From: Deinococcus sp. Arct2-2 | Lineage (GTDB): Bacteria; Deinococcota; Deinococci; Deinococcales; Deinococcaceae | Direction of reading: 5' to 3' | NCBI RefSeq assembly: GCF_004801315.1 | Contig: NZ_SSNW01000029.1 | Location: 1 to 54,501, forward strand | Length of the DNA: 54,501 nt | Shown here: positions 10,488-20,369 of the stretch, one piece after another | Position numbering within the stretch: the first letter of the stretch is position 1 | Layout of the letters: every line of letters begins with the position of its first letter | Made by a program: the position numbers and the translations under genes | The notes under the pieces: generated by a model | Seen by the model: only the letters and a program-made list of their open reading frames with translations | Told to the model about the DNA's origin: nothing | Database searches by the model: none

Positions 10488-12416
10488 TCAGCCCTCTTCT
10501 TCGTACTCCAGATACGTGTAGCCCAGCAGTTCCTCGCCGTAGTCTTCCAGCAGCTCGGTTTCCTGCTCCGGCGTCAGCATCTTGGCCTTAATCGCGGCGT
10601 CGGCCTGATCTTCAATCGCGTCGCGCAGCATAGGTTCCTCGTAGCCCATCGACTCGATCATGCGGCGGGCTTTTTGGCCGCGCACAAACAGGTCAATGTG
10701 GTAGCGCCCGCCCGGACGCACTGTAATGTGCGCCTCGCTGACCTTGCCGAACAGGTTGTGAGAACTGCCCAGCACGTCCTGATACGCGCCCATCAGGAAC
10801 ACGCCGAGGTAGTACGGCTTGCCCCCCGGCTCGTGCAGAGGCAGCGTGGCTTTCACATCGCGCAGGTCGATAAACTTCTCGATTTTACCGTCGCTGTCGC
10901 AGGTGATGTCGACAATCGTGCCCTGCCGCGTGGGGCGCTCGTTCAGGCGGTCTACCGGCACAATCGGAAACAGCGCCTGAATCGCCCAGTTGTCGGGCAA
11001 GCTTTGAAACAGCGAAAAGTTGCAGATGAACTTGTCCGCCAGCACTTTTTCGAGGTCTTCCAGTTCGTCCGGCACATACTTTTCGTGCTGAATCATTTTG
11101 GCGATCTTGCGGAGGATGGCATTGAACAGCGCTTCGCCGCGTGCGCGGTCTGCCAGCGTCACGTAACCGAGGTCAAACAAGTTGTGCAGCGTCTGCTTGT
11201 CACCCACCGCGTCGTTATAGGTTTCGCGGTAGTTGCGGGCGGTGATATTTGCCAGCCCTTCTTCCAAATCCTTCACGATCTGGTGGCTGTCGCCTTCGGG
11301 CGGCGCGAGGTCTTCTAGATCACGGGTTGGCCCGGTCACGTCCAGCACAGGCATCACCAGCACGGCGTGGTGGGCCGTCAGGGCGCGGCCCGATTCACTG
11401 ATGATCACGGGTTCGGGCACCTGACGGGCGCGGCAGACTTCCTGCACGGTGTACACGATGTCGGCGGCGTACTCGCGCACGGTGTAGTTCATGGACGCGT
11501 AAAAGGTGGTTTTGGAGCCGTCGTAATCGACGCCGAGGCCGCCGCCCACGTTCAGGTATTTCAGTTGTGCGCCAGCAGCGATCAGGCCCGCGTAGGTCTG
11601 GGTGGCTTCCCGCACGGCCACCTTCACGCGGCGAATATCGGTAATTTGCGAGCCGATGTGGGTGTGCAGCATCACCAGACTGTCCAGCATGTTTTCGGCC
11701 CGCAGACGCTCTACTACGCGCAGCAACTCATAGGCGTTCAGACCGAATTTGGCCTGATCGCCGCCCGATTCTTCCCATTGCCCCGATCCGCGTGCATGCA
11801 ACTTGAAGCGCACCCCGATGGCAGGCTTCACGCCCAACGCTTTGGCCTGTTTCAGCACGCGGTCAAGTTCGCTGTATTTTTCCAGCGTAATAACCACGTT
11901 TTTGCCCAAAGTGCGGCCCCACAAGGCCAGTTTGATAAACCCATCGTCCTTGAAGCCGTTGCAGCACAGCAGGGCGTCGGGGTGCATCCGCTGGGCCAAG
12001 CACAGCGCCAACTCCGCTTTGCTGCCTGCCTCTAGGCCGTGCGCGTAGTCGTATCCGGCGGCAGCCACCGTTTCCACCACAGCGCGGCGCTGGTTTACTT
12101 TAATAGGGAATACGCCCTGATAGTGGCCTTTGTAGCCGTATTCGGTGATGGCCGCGCCAAAGGCTTCATTGAGGTGCTTGACCCGTCCGGCCAGCACCTG
12201 CGGAAAGCGCAGGATCACGGGCAAGCTCTCGCCGCGCTCCACGATTTCGTCGATGATGGCCCGCAGGGGCGCGTGCAAACCGGGCGCAGGCGTGACTTCC
12301 ATCTGGCCTTTGTCGGACACGCGGAACCAACCGCCGCTCCAGTTGGGCACCTGATAAAGTTCGGCGGCGTCGACGGTGGTAAAGGGTTGTCCGGGGTTTA
12401 GGGGCGTCGTAGTCAA
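10488..12416 (-). CDS. speA: Biosynthetic arginine decarboxylase
   Basis: A 642-residue PLP-dependent fold-III decarboxylase making agmatine, the first step of spermidine synthesis from arginine. Length and pattern match SpeA: a PLP-barrel with GVFPIKVNQ (PLP lysine), HIGSQI, GGGLGVDYDGS, ISESGRA and the C-terminal EPGGKPYYLGVFLMGAYQ region. The start codon is TTG; GGAGGAGG lies 7 nt upstream and decides it. The roughly 210-bp leader up to the tRNA terminator shows a TATTAT box near 12535 but no conserved structure that I recognise. Confidence 0.95.
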   Translation of the reverse strand: MTTTPLNPGQPFTTVDAAELYQVPNWSGGWFRVSDKGQMEVTPAPGLHAPLRAIIDEIVERGESLPVILRFPQVLAGRVKHLNEAFGAAITEYGYKGHYQGVFPIKVNQRRAVVETVAAAGYDYAHGLEAGSKAELALCLAQRMHPDALLCCNGFKDDGFIKLALWGRTLGKNVVITLEKYSELDRVLKQAKALGVKPAIGVRFKLHARGSGQWEESGGDQAKFGLNAYELLRVVERLRAENMLDSLVMLHTHIGSQITDIRRVKVAVREATQTYAGLIAAGAQLKYLNVGGGLGVDYDGSKTTFYASMNYTVREYAADIVYTVQEVCRARQVPEPVIISESGRALTAHHAVLVMPVLDVTGPTRDLEDLAPPEGDSHQIVKDLEEGLANITARNYRETYNDAVGDKQTLHNLFDLGYVTLADRARGEALFNAILRKIAKMIQHEKYVPDELEDLEKVLADKFICNFSLFQSLPDNWAIQALFPIVPVDRLNERPTRQGTIVDITCDSDGKIEKFIDLRDVKATLPLHEPGGKPYYLGVFLMGAYQDVLGSSHNLFGKVSEAHITVRPGGRYHIDLFVRGQKARRMIESMGYEEPMLRDAIEDQADAAIKAKMLTPEQETELLEDYGEELLGYTYLEYEEEG

Positions 12417-12626
12417 GGGGCGTCCTCCTCCAAGAAGTGCAGTGGGGTAGGCTCGCCGTGCGCGGGGTTCGGAGTATCGGGCCTGCCGGGGGGCAGATCA
12501 GCACTCAACGGACGCCGTGCGAAACCGGGGGGCATAATACGGCACAGCGCGGCCAGCAGTAGGGGGAAGAACGGCAATTGCGGCGGGCTGACACAGGGCA
12601 GACATTCGCCTCACGGCGCTGGGCAC

Positions 12627-12665
12627 AAAAAAAGAGCGAGGGCTTAAGCCTCACTCTCTCTTTTT
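12627..12665. terminator. Bidirectional terminator beside tRNA-Asp
   Basis: A stem with GAGCGAGG and CCTCACTC arms around GGCTTAAGCC is flanked by eight A on the left and five T on the right, so it can terminate in both directions. It lies 25 nt after the 3' end of the minus-strand tRNA. Confidence 0.8.
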
Positions 12666-12689
12666 CCAACTCTTGCCCAACTCTTGTTC

Positions 12690-12765
<76 letters not shown>

Positions 12766-12807
12766 ATTCACGGGACAACCAGGACTGGCCGACCAGCGGA
12801 CAAGAGA

Positions 12808-13428
12808 CTAAAGGCCAGCGGGCGGGAAGTCAAGCGGCGGTATGGGCGGGGAGGCTGAAAACGCCGACGCAGACAGCTTATACACGTATTCGTCACTGGA
12901 GCTGCCCTTGAAGTGATCGGCCCCCACGATCAGGTCTGTCTGCATAAATCCCAGACGTTCTATCAGCCGCCGCGAAGCTGCATTGCGGGTGTCTATGTTG
13001 GCCGCGAACCCCTCGACCCGCAGGCCGTCCCGCAAAAAGCTCAGCATGGCCCGCACCGCCTCTGCCGCGTAGCCTTTGCCCCACGCGGCTGGCCCAAAGA
13101 CGTAGGCGACGTCTGCTGTGCGGGCGGCCAGACGAACGGTGGCCTGTATGGTGCCAAGCGCGTCCTCACCGCAGTACACCACCCAGTTCAGCCACAACTC
13201 TGCGCCGTCCGGCGAGCGGCGAGATTCTTGGTGGGCAAAGCGTCGTTGCAACGCTTTTGCATCGCTGGGCGGGTTGCCGGGAATGTACAAATAGCTGCGC
13301 GGATCGGCCAGCGCCGCCACCATCACGGGGGCGTGGGCGGCTACTTGCGGTTCCAGCCGCAGCCTAGGCGTGGTGAGGGGTGGGTTGACTTCTGTTACGG
13401 CGGGCATCGAAAACAGTGTAAGGCTCAC
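12808..13428 (-). CDS. GNAT acetyltransferase (RimJ/RimL-like)
   Basis: About 206 residues from a GTG at 13428 that has GGAGG 4 nt upstream; an ATG at 13458 is an alternative. N-terminal TPRLRLEPQ is the usual opening of the RimJ/RimL group, and the acetyl-CoA segment is [20 protein letters not shown] with the family's GxGYA pattern, then [18 protein letters not shown]. The substrate (a protein N-terminus, amino acid or other amine) is not predictable. It is divergent from the next lipoprotein gene. Confidence 0.82.
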   Translation of the reverse strand: MSLTLFSMPAVTEVNPPLTTPRLRLEPQVAAHAPVMVAALADPRSYLYIPGNPPSDAKALQRRFAHQESRRSPDGAELWLNWVVYCGEDALGTIQATVRLAARTADVAYVFGPAAWGKGYAAEAVRAMLSFLRDGLRVEGFAANIDTRNAASRRLIERLGFMQTDLIVGADHFKGSSSDEYVYKLSASAFSASPPIPPLDFPPAGL

Positions 13429-13482
13429 GTCGCCTCCGCCGTGATGCTCTGCGCTCATCCAGTGCCGCCATCATGCTTGGTG

Positions 13483-14232
13483 ATGAACAGGCCGGGAAAA
13501 ATGATGCAGATGGGAATTGTCGGGGCAGTGCTGCTGGGGCTGTCGTCATGTTCGCGGGCCGACGCTCTGAGCGTGCAGCGCGTCACATCGGGCGGGATGA
13601 TGTACACGGTGGCGGTGGTCAATTTGGCGCAAGACCGCCTCCAGTTGCACTGGAAAAACCCGGCCACAGGCGGGCCGTACCAGACTTTCGACGCCGTGCA
13701 AAAAAGGTTGGCAGGGCAGGGTCAGAAGATGCTGTTTGCCACCAACAGCGGCATTTATGCCCCCGGCCCGCGCCCACTGGGGCTGCACGTTCAGAGCGGC
13801 AACACGTTGGTGGGCCTCAACAACGCCCGCTCCGGCGGCAACTTTGCCTTGCTGCCTAACGGCGTGTTTTGGGTCAAGGGCACCCGCGCAGGCGTGACCG
13901 AAACGCAGGCCTTCCGCCGCCTGAACGTGGCCCCTACCTACGCCACGCAGTCGGGGCCATTGCTCGTGTCGGGCGGCAAGCTGCATCCAGAGTTCAACCG
14001 CAGCGGCACCAGTTTCAAGACCCGTAGCGGCGTCGGCGTGTGCAGCGATGGCCGGGTGCGCTTTGTGATCAGTGCTGGCCCAGTCAACTTTTATAGCTTC
14101 GCCATATTTTTCCGCGACGCCCTGAAATGCCCCGACGCCCTGTATCTGGACGGCAGCATCAGCGCTTACGCCACGCCCGACACCAATACACAACTTGCAG
14201 AGTTTGGCGGGATTTGGACAGTTTCGCGGTGA
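13483..14232 (+). CDS. Phosphodiester glycosidase family (NAGPA/DUF2233-like) lipoprotein
   Basis: About 249 residues. The N-terminus ([13 protein letters not shown]) is a lipoprotein signal, so the protein is probably anchored outside the inner membrane. The body fits the NAGPA-like fold: [43 protein letters not shown] and the C-terminal [14 protein letters not shown]. The family hydrolyses sugar phosphodiesters or related cell-wall links; the substrate here is unknown. Start may be any of four near ATGs (13483-13510); 13483 gives a proper n-region. Confidence 0.8.
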   Translation: MNRPGKMMQMGIVGAVLLGLSSCSRADALSVQRVTSGGMMYTVAVVNLAQDRLQLHWKNPATGGPYQTFDAVQKRLAGQGQKMLFATNSGIYAPGPRPLGLHVQSGNTLVGLNNARSGGNFALLPNGVFWVKGTRAGVTETQAFRRLNVAPTYATQSGPLLVSGGKLHPEFNRSGTSFKTRSGVGVCSDGRVRFVISAGPVNFYSFAIFFRDALKCPDALYLDGSISAYATPDTNTQLAEFGGIWTVSR

Positions 14233-14261
14233 GGGTCTAAGGGTGGCTCATGAAACTTTGT

Positions 14262-14344
14262 TTTCGCTCCCCCCTTACGGGGGAGGCTGGGAGGGGGTGC
14301 GTGAGCGCAGCGATTGCCGTTCTTAGACCCTCGCCCCTTAGACC
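14262..14344. repeat. C/G hairpin plus heptamer repeat
   Basis: CCCCCCTTACGGGGGAGG with GTGAGCGCAGCGATTGCC, followed by TTAGACCC and TTAGACC heptamers. The same modules recur near 6600, 36150, 43690, 50260 and 52150. Confidence 0.6.
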
Positions 14345-14393
14345 ATTGCCGCACCCCCGCCCCTACTGCCCTGCTGGCCAGCTACACACGCGC

Positions 14394-14399
14394 TACTCT
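14394..14399 (+). promoter_or_regulatory. -10 box, leaderless dsRBD gene
   Basis: TACTCT, 7 nt before the ATG at 14407. Confidence 0.5.
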
Positions 14400-14406
14400 G
14401 AGGCCC

Positions 14407-14904
14407 ATGACTGCTCGCACGCCGCCCACTCAGAATCAGGTCAATCCTAAAGGCGACCTGATCGCCCGTCTGATCACGCTGGGAGCGGGTGCGCCCACGT
14501 TTCAGGTATCGTCTGACGGCCCCGCGCACGAGCGTACCTTTCGGGTACGGGTGCTGGTGGGCGGGCGGGAACTGGGCGAAGGAGGCGAGGGCCGCAGCAA
14601 AAAAGACGCCGAGCGGCTGGCCTCGGAAGCGGCACTGAGGATGCTGGATGGGCGGCAAGATTCGGGGCAGGATGCAGGAAGTGAGGACACAGGAGCCGAC
14701 AACATAGAGGCCAATAACGCCAACAACACTGAGGCCGACGAGGAACCGCAGGGCCAGTGGCCCATTTACGCCGCAGTGCTGGCCGAAGCCCTTGATGTGG
14801 CGCTGGACTTGGCTCCCGAAGATGCCAGCGTGGACGACGTGCGCCGGGAAGCGGGCCGCCTCTACCGCGATCTTTTGGCCGATTTAGGGCACGGGCCGGA
14901 GTGA
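14407..14904 (+). CDS. Double-stranded RNA-binding motif protein
   Basis: A 165-residue cytoplasmic protein. Residues about 14-80 form a ds[21 protein letters not shown], a beta region with [18 protein letters not shown], then the signature [19 protein letters not shown] at the second helix. No RNase III or other catalytic domain is present. A polar, Asn/Asp/Glu-rich linker (about 82-115) leads to a helical C-terminal part. Stand-alone bacterial dsRBD proteins are uncommon. The stop overlaps the next gene by 4 bp, so it is co-translated with a HAD phosphatase; its role is not known. Confidence 0.75.
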   Translation: MTARTPPTQNQVNPKGDLIARLITLGAGAPTFQVSSDGPAHERTFRVRVLVGGRELGEGGEGRSKKDAERLASEAALRMLDGRQDSGQDAGSEDTGADNIEANNANNTEADEEPQGQWPIYAAVLAEALDVALDLAPEDASVDDVRREAGRLYRDLLADLGHGPE

Positions 14905-15584
14905 GTCTTAGGCAAATGGGCCTGACCTTGCCCACCCGTCCGGCAGGCGTGCTGTTCGATATGGACGGCGTACTGACCGCCAACAATCTCTTTCACCGTC
15001 AGGCGTGGCAGGAAGTGGCGCTAGAGATGTTGGGCTTAACTCTGACCGAACACGATTTGGACACCAAAGTAGACGGGGGCCGCAACCCCGAAATCATCGA
15101 GCGGCTGACCGGAAGCTACCCTGACGACGCTCTGGCGCTGCGCTTTCATGATGCCAAAGAGGGCCGCTACCGCCAGTTGGCCGCAGGCGGACTGACCGAG
15201 GTGGCGGGCCTGAGCGCCTATCTAGACGCATTAGAGGGGCGGGGCATTCCGTTTGCGCTGGTCACGAGTGCCGACGCCGTGAATGTGGCGTTCGGCATGG
15301 ACGCTTTGGGCTTCGGCCACCGCTTTGGCCCGCGTGTGCTGGGCGAAGATGTCACGCGGGGCAAGCCGCACCCTGAACCGTTTCTGCTGGGAGCGGCCCG
15401 CTTGGGCCTAGAGGCCGCCGACTGCGTGGCCCACGAAGACGCCGTGAACGGTGTGCTGAGCGCGGCGGGCGCGGGCTGTACGGTGGTGGCCCTCACCACG
15501 ACGGCTCCCGCCGAAGCGTTGGTGCAGGCTGGGGCGGCGCTGACCGTGCCCGATTTCAGGAACTTTGGGCTGTGGCTTGACTGA
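14901..15584 (+). CDS. HAD-superfamily hydrolase, beta-phosphoglucomutase-like
   Basis: 227 residues from a GTG that overlaps the previous stop (GTGA); an ATG at 14916 is the alternative. All HAD motifs are visible: [10 protein letters not shown] with nucleophile and acid/base Asp, VTSADA (motif II), KPHPEPF (motif III Lys) and [11 protein letters not shown] (motif IV). The alpha-helical cap between motifs I and II puts it with beta-phosphoglucomutase and phosphoglycolate phosphatase relatives. Substrate unknown. Confidence 0.85.
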   Translation: MSLRQMGLTLPTRPAGVLFDMDGVLTANNLFHRQAWQEVALEMLGLTLTEHDLDTKVDGGRNPEIIERLTGSYPDDALALRFHDAKEGRYRQLAAGGLTEVAGLSAYLDALEGRGIPFALVTSADAVNVAFGMDALGFGHRFGPRVLGEDVTRGKPHPEPFLLGAARLGLEAADCVAHEDAVNGVLSAAGAGCTVVALTTTAPAEALVQAGAALTVPDFRNFGLWLD

Positions 15585-15596
15585 CGCTCAGGCCCT

Positions 15597-15935
15597 ATGA
15601 AGGGAGCCGACGCTGAAGCCCGTGCAGCGCGGCATTTGCAAGGGCTGGGGCGCATAGTGGTAGCCCAGAACTACCGCATCCGGGGCCGCGAAATAGATCT
15701 GGTCACGCTGGACGGCCCGGTGTTGGTCTTCACCGAAGTACGCCACCGCAGCAGCACGCGCTACGGCGGGGCCGCCGCCAGCATCACGCCGCAGAAGCTG
15801 GCCCTGATGTCCCGCGCCGCCCAAAGCTACCTGCTGCGCGAACATGGCCGCGAGGATGTGCCCTGCCGCCTTGAGGTACTGACGATAGACGGCCCCGCCG
15901 AAACAGGATTGGTCACGCTGATTCCGGTGGACTAG
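15597..15935 (+). CDS. YraN/UPF0102 family protein
   Basis: 112 residues, normal for the family. The PD-(D/E)xK-like core is clear: [16 protein letters not shown], then [12 protein letters not shown] and [12 protein letters not shown], where the usual EVK is EVR. The family resembles Holliday-junction resolvase-type nucleases but has no settled function. Twelve bp after the HAD gene and on the same strand, so part of that short operon. Confidence 0.88.
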   Translation: MKGADAEARAARHLQGLGRIVVAQNYRIRGREIDLVTLDGPVLVFTEVRHRSSTRYGGAAASITPQKLALMSRAAQSYLLREHGREDVPCRLEVLTIDGPAETGLVTLIPVD

Positions 15936-15972
15936 GGCTGTGGGCTATAGGGTGCGGGTCTCCCCACTCCCC

Positions 15973-18540
15973 TCATTCCCCACTCGGCGCAATTTCGTTG
16001 ACTACGCCGCTGTCGGCAGGCAAGTCGTTGAACGAATCGTCGGGCAAGGGTTCAGGGTTTTCGGTGGGCAAAGGCTCCGGCTGGCTTGGGGTTTCGGTGA
16101 CCGTTCCGGTGGCGGTGGGGTCTGTGGGCTGGACAGGTTCGGGCGTCGGCTGTGTTGGAATAGGCTGTGCTGGAACTGTCTGGGGCTGAACAGGCTGTGT
16201 TGGGGCTGGTTGCGGCTGCACAGGCTCCGGTTGGCTGGGCAGCGGTTCGGGTTGAGTCGGTTCAGCGGGCGTCGGTTGTGGCGTGACTGTTCCATCAGGG
16301 ACGGGTTCACTTGGAACGGGTTCGGAGACGGGTTCAGGCAAGGCTTCTTCGGGTACAGCTTCCGGCACAGGGTCTACAGGCGCGACTTCCTGTACAGGTT
16401 CCGGCTCAACAATGACATCCGGTTCTTTGGGCTGCTCCACCGATTGGGGCTGCGCTTCGGTCTGCCGGGCTGGCGCGGTTTGTCGGCTACGGCGCGAGAA
16501 AAAGCCGCCTCCAACGCTGCTGCTTTCCTCGCCGTCGCGGGCCACAGGTTCGGCGTCGGCAGTGCTGTCTAGAAAAGCCATCTTCACCTGACGCACCACG
16601 CGGTAAGTGATCCCGCCGGGTTCGGCAAAGGTGGCGCTGGGTTTGCCTGCCAGCGCCCCCGACACCGCCGCTTGCCAAATCGGAGTGGGAATCTCGCCGC
16701 TGTAAGCCCACGTCGGCAGCGGCCCACCTTCCTGCTTGCCCACCCACACGGCTCCGGCTACCGTGGGGGTCACGCCCGCAAACCACAGATCTTTAATTTC
16801 GTTGGTGGTTCCGGTTTTGCCGCCCACTTGCACGCCGGGAATGCGGGCACGTACGGCCAGCCCGCCTTGAGGGGCCTCCAAATCGTTGACTACGCCGCGC
16901 AGCATGTCCAGCCCCAGCCACGCGGTTTGGGCGTCCCAGACACGCTTGGCTACAGGTGCGGGGCGGGTGTACAGCACCTTGTCGCGGGTGTCCTGCACGC
17001 GGCGCACCAGCGTAGGCGCGTAGTACAGGCCACCGTTGGCAAAGCTGGCGTAGGCGGCAGCCAGTTGCAGCGGGCTGGCTTCCAAGGTGCCGATGCTCAG
17101 GCTCAGGCCTGCGGTGGGCGGCGGGGTCAGGCCGAGTTCGCGCAATTTGGCCTCGAACGCCTTGATGCCTACGGCCTGAGCGGTTCTCACGGTGGTCAGG
17201 TTCAGGCTGTGATCCAGCGAGTAGCGCATGGTCACGTAGCGGCCCGTCCAGCGCCCGTCGTAGTTTTTGGGCTGATAGTCGCCGCGAATGGGGGCGTCCA
17301 GCACGGTGTCGCTCTGTTTCCAGCCTGTAGCGAGGGCCAGCGTATACAGCAGCGGCTTAATCGAACTGCCCACTTGCCGCCGCGCCTGCGTCGCATTGTT
17401 CCAGTCGCTGGGGCGGTCTGCGGTCAGTTTTTGGCCCACCAGTGCCAACACTTCGCCGTTTTTAGGGCTGACCAACGCGATGCCCAGCGTGGCCCCATCC
17501 GGCAAATCGGCCCTTAGGCTGGCGCGTTCGGCAGATTGCTGGGCCTGCAAGTCCATTCCGGTGTAAATCTTGCCGCCGCCGTACAGGGCTTTGCGGCCAA
17601 TGATCGGCGTCAGTTCCTTTTCTACGGCCTGCAAATAGGCGTGATATTGGTAGCGGTTGCCCCCGCGTGCGGCTTCGGCATCGTTCAGATTGGATTGCAA
17701 GCGGGCCGGATTTTCCAGCACCGCGCTCCTGAGGCTGCCGTCCGCATTCCAGCCGATGCGCCAGCCTGCCGGATAAATCGGCGTGCGCCACGCGGCGTCG
17801 GCCTGCGCCTGCGTAATCCGGGCGTCTTCTACCATGCGCCCCAACAGGTCTTTCATCAGGGGCCGGAACGCCTGAAAACTCTTGTAGCGGCGGTTGGGGG
17901 CCGGAATAATAGTTGCCAAATACACGCTTTCGGCCAGATTCAGTTCGCTGGCCCCCTTGCGGAAGTACGCCCGCGCCGCCGTTTCTGCGCCCACGATGTC
18001 GCTGCGGCCCCCGTCACCCCAATAGATCACGTTCAGGTAGGCGTTCAGAATCTGCTTTTTGTCGAAGCTGCGCTCCAGTTGGTAGGCCAGCACCGCTTCC
18101 TTAAACTTGCGTTCGGCGGTGCGGGCGCTGTTCAGTTCGGCCAGCAGCGTGTTTTTGACCACCTGCTGCGTAATGGAACTGCCGCCTTCCAGATCATTTT
18201 TCAGGACGCCCTTAATAAGTCCGCGTGCGATCCCGATAAAGTCCACGCCGTTGTGCTTGTAAAACCGCCGATCTTCGCTGGTCACTACCGCGTCTTGCAA
18301 CCAAGGACTGATCTGACTGAGCTTGATCAGGTCGCGGTTCACGCCGCCCGAACTGCTCAGGCTGGGCGTCAAGGTGCCGATCAATGCATTGTTGCGGTCA
18401 TAGACCCGCGTCTGGCCGCTGAATTCCAGCACATCCAAATCAGACACGCTGGGCAGGTCGCGGCCCCACGCATACCACAGGCCGCCCGCCCCCGCCGCAC
18501 CCACCAGCAACACCACCCCAACGCCCGTGAAAAACCTCAT
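15973..18540 (-). CDS. Class A penicillin-binding protein with long Pro/Glu-rich C-terminal tail
   Basis: 855 residues: a single N-terminal membrane anchor (2-24), a GT51 transglycosylase domain with catalytic Glu89 in [11 protein letters not shown], and a transpeptidase domain with S392-x-x-K395, S445LN and K575TG motifs. It polymerises and cross-links peptidoglycan outside the inner membrane. From about residue 690 to the end the protein is a low-complexity tail of Pro, Gln, Glu, Val and Thr (repeated QPEP, EPVP, TQPV-type units) of about 165 residues, which could span the thick Deinococcus cell wall. Convergent with yraN, 37 bp apart. Confidence 0.93.
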   Translation of the reverse strand: MRFFTGVGVVLLVGAAGAGGLWYAWGRDLPSVSDLDVLEFSGQTRVYDRNNALIGTLTPSLSSSGGVNRDLIKLSQISPWLQDAVVTSEDRRFYKHNGVDFIGIARGLIKGVLKNDLEGGSSITQQVVKNTLLAELNSARTAERKFKEAVLAYQLERSFDKKQILNAYLNVIYWGDGGRSDIVGAETAARAYFRKGASELNLAESVYLATIIPAPNRRYKSFQAFRPLMKDLLGRMVEDARITQAQADAAWRTPIYPAGWRIGWNADGSLRSAVLENPARLQSNLNDAEAARGGNRYQYHAYLQAVEKELTPIIGRKALYGGGKIYTGMDLQAQQSAERASLRADLPDGATLGIALVSPKNGEVLALVGQKLTADRPSDWNNATQARRQVGSSIKPLLYTLALATGWKQSDTVLDAPIRGDYQPKNYDGRWTGRYVTMRYSLDHSLNLTTVRTAQAVGIKAFEAKLRELGLTPPPTAGLSLSIGTLEASPLQLAAAYASFANGGLYYAPTLVRRVQDTRDKVLYTRPAPVAKRVWDAQTAWLGLDMLRGVVNDLEAPQGGLAVRARIPGVQVGGKTGTTNEIKDLWFAGVTPTVAGAVWVGKQEGGPLPTWAYSGEIPTPIWQAAVSGALAGKPSATFAEPGGITYRVVRQVKMAFLDSTADAEPVARDGEESSSVGGGFFSRRSRQTAPARQTEAQPQSVEQPKEPDVIVEPEPVQEVAPVDPVPEAVPEEALPEPVSEPVPSEPVPDGTVTPQPTPAEPTQPEPLPSQPEPVQPQPAPTQPVQPQTVPAQPIPTQPTPEPVQPTDPTATGTVTETPSQPEPLPTENPEPLPDDSFNDLPADSGVVNEIAPSGE

Positions 18541-18547
18541 TGGGCCA

Positions 18548-18553
18548 ACTCTA
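18548..18553 (-). promoter_or_regulatory. -10 box, leaderless PBP gene
   Basis: TAGAGT on the minus strand, 7 nt before the ATG at 18540. Confidence 0.5.
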
Positions 18554-18763
18554 GCGGGATTTGGTGAGTGCGCCGGGAAGCCGGGTCACGGTCACGGGCG
18601 GGGAGCGGCTGCATAGGGGCAGCTTAGGCGCAGGGCCGGGGCGGGGTCGTCCACCCTTTGCATGAGGCCAACGCGGAGAGGAAGTTCACTCGGTGGGTGC
18701 AGTTGGCCCCCACCAGCGCGGAAAAACCACAGGTTCAGAAACGCTGGCCTGACCCGCCGCGCC

Positions 18764-18769
18764 TAGCAT
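18764..18769 (+). promoter_or_regulatory. -10 box, leaderless secreted-protein gene
   Basis: TAGCAT, 6 nt before the ATG at 18776. Confidence 0.5.
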
Positions 18770-18775
18770 CAGCCT

Positions 18776-19387
18776 ATGAAGCTCCTCCGTTCTCTCTTGG
18801 CTTTGGGCCTGATTCCCCTCATCTGCGGCCCCGCGCTGGCCGTCGGCATCGCAGGCACAGTCAGTAACGCACCCGCGCTGGCCCGCGCCTTCGGTTCCGA
18901 AAATGTGCGAATTCTGTTGACCAGCTTGGCGCAGGGCCGCATCGTGGGGTTGGGCACGTTGGCCGGGAACGGCTTTGAACTCCAAATTCCGGATACGTTT
19001 AAGCCGCCTGTGCAGCCCGCCGACTTTTGCCCCGGCGTGCGGAGTGTGCCCAGCGAGCCGCGCACCTATACTGCCGAAAGCCTGATGGTGTATCAGGCAG
19101 GCCGCAATCTGGCCGCGCTGCTGACTCAAGCCGATCATCCCACCGAACCCACCCGCCGCAGCCAGTGGATGTACAGTGACCGCGCCGCCAACGTTGCCGG
19201 GCGCTGCACGGGCCTGAACACCAGTTATAATCTCACGCTCCGCAAGGGCTGGAACGCCGTGATGACCGTGAGTGAGCCGGGGAGTTTCGTGATTCGCAAC
19301 GCCACGCCGGGGCTGCCGTACTGGGTGCAAAACCCGCCCATTGCGGGAGCGCGGCAAGTGTTCCCCACTGTGTTTGACGGGAAGTAG
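18776..19387 (+). CDS. Secreted protein of unknown function
   Basis: 203 residues with a clear Sec signal peptide (MKLLRSLLALGLIPLICG to about ALA at 22). The mature part has two Cys (in DFCPG and GRCTG) that could form a disulfide, and ends in a beta-rich stretch NAVMTVSEPGSFVIRNATPG. I do not recognise the family. A small perfect inverted repeat, TTAGGCG-GA-CGCCTAA, lies downstream at about 19512-19527. Confidence 0.65.
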   Translation: MKLLRSLLALGLIPLICGPALAVGIAGTVSNAPALARAFGSENVRILLTSLAQGRIVGLGTLAGNGFELQIPDTFKPPVQPADFCPGVRSVPSEPRTYTAESLMVYQAGRNLAALLTQADHPTEPTRRSQWMYSDRAANVAGRCTGLNTSYNLTLRKGWNAVMTVSEPGSFVIRNATPGLPYWVQNPPIAGARQVFPTVFDGK

Positions 19388-19553
19388 AGCGTTCGGTCAG
19401 TGGGAAAAGCGTGGTGAATCCGGAATCTGTGTGCTGAATACCAGCAGGTGTGTTGGGAACTGCGTCACCGGTGAGAATCAACAAACATGGCCGCAAGCAG
19501 TCTCCAACCTTTAGGCGGACGCCTAAGCGCCCGGAAGTGGGGATGCTGAGGCG

Positions 19554-20366
19554 GTGGCACTTCCTGCACGCGCCCCGGTTCCCGCCCTGCTTTTGCTGCG
19601 GCGCGTGCTGTGGCCGTTCGTGGTACAGGAATTGGCGAGCTGCACGGTGGCGCTGGGCGTGGTGGCGTTGCTGGCCCTGTCGCACCTGTTGCCGCTGGCG
19701 GCTTGGGGCGTAGCCCGTTACGATTTCGTGCTGCTGGGCTGCCTGCTGATGCAAGTGCTGCTCCTGCTGACCCGCTTTGAAACAGGGCGGGAAGCGGGCC
19801 TCATCGCCTTGTTTCATCTGCTGGGCTTTGGCCTAGAAGTCTTCAAGACCGCACACGGCAGTTGGGCTTATCCCGAAGAAGCCCTGAGTAAGGTGGCGGG
19901 CGTGCCGCTGTACGCCGGGTTCATGTATGCCAGCGTGGGCAGCTACATGGCGCAGGCGTGGCGGCGCTTCCAGATCACGCTGACCGGACTCCCCAGCTTG
20001 CGCCTTCAAGCAGCGTTGGCGGGCGGCGCGTACCTGAATTTCTTTACACACCACTTCGGCCCAGACCTGCGTTACGCAATCACGGCGCTTCTGCTGCTGG
20101 CTTACCGCCGCACCCGCGTTCAGTTCCTCATTCAGGGTGCGCCGTTTGCCTTGCCCATGCGGCTGGCTTTTGCGTTGATCGGATTGTTCGTCTACTTTGC
20201 CGAAAATGCCGCTACAGCGTTGGGCGCGTGGGTGTATCCCCATCAGGCGCACGGCTGGCAGCCCGTTCACCTTGCCAAAGTGCTGGCTTGGACGCTGTTG
20301 GTGGTGGTGGCCTTTCTGATCGTGTCAGGGTTAAAGACTTGGGAAGAGCGTCGGGCGCGGCCTTAA
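19554..20366 (+). CDS. DUF817 family integral membrane protein
   Basis: 270 residues from a GTG start, with about eight hydrophobic segments. The central region LGFGLEVFKTAHGSWAYPEE and FMYASVGSYMAQAW and the later NFFTHHFGPDLRY match the DUF817 pattern of conserved charged and His residues near membrane edges. Function unknown. The start is uncertain, since no strong Shine-Dalgarno or TANNNT box sits at the expected distance. Confidence 0.75.
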   Translation: MALPARAPVPALLLLRRVLWPFVVQELASCTVALGVVALLALSHLLPLAAWGVARYDFVLLGCLLMQVLLLLTRFETGREAGLIALFHLLGFGLEVFKTAHGSWAYPEEALSKVAGVPLYAGFMYASVGSYMAQAWRRFQITLTGLPSLRLQAALAGGAYLNFFTHHFGPDLRYAITALLLLAYRRTRVQFLIQGAPFALPMRLAFALIGLFVYFAENAATALGAWVYPHQAHGWQPVHLAKVLAWTLLVVVAFLIVSGLKTWEERRARP

Positions 20367-20369
20367 GTC

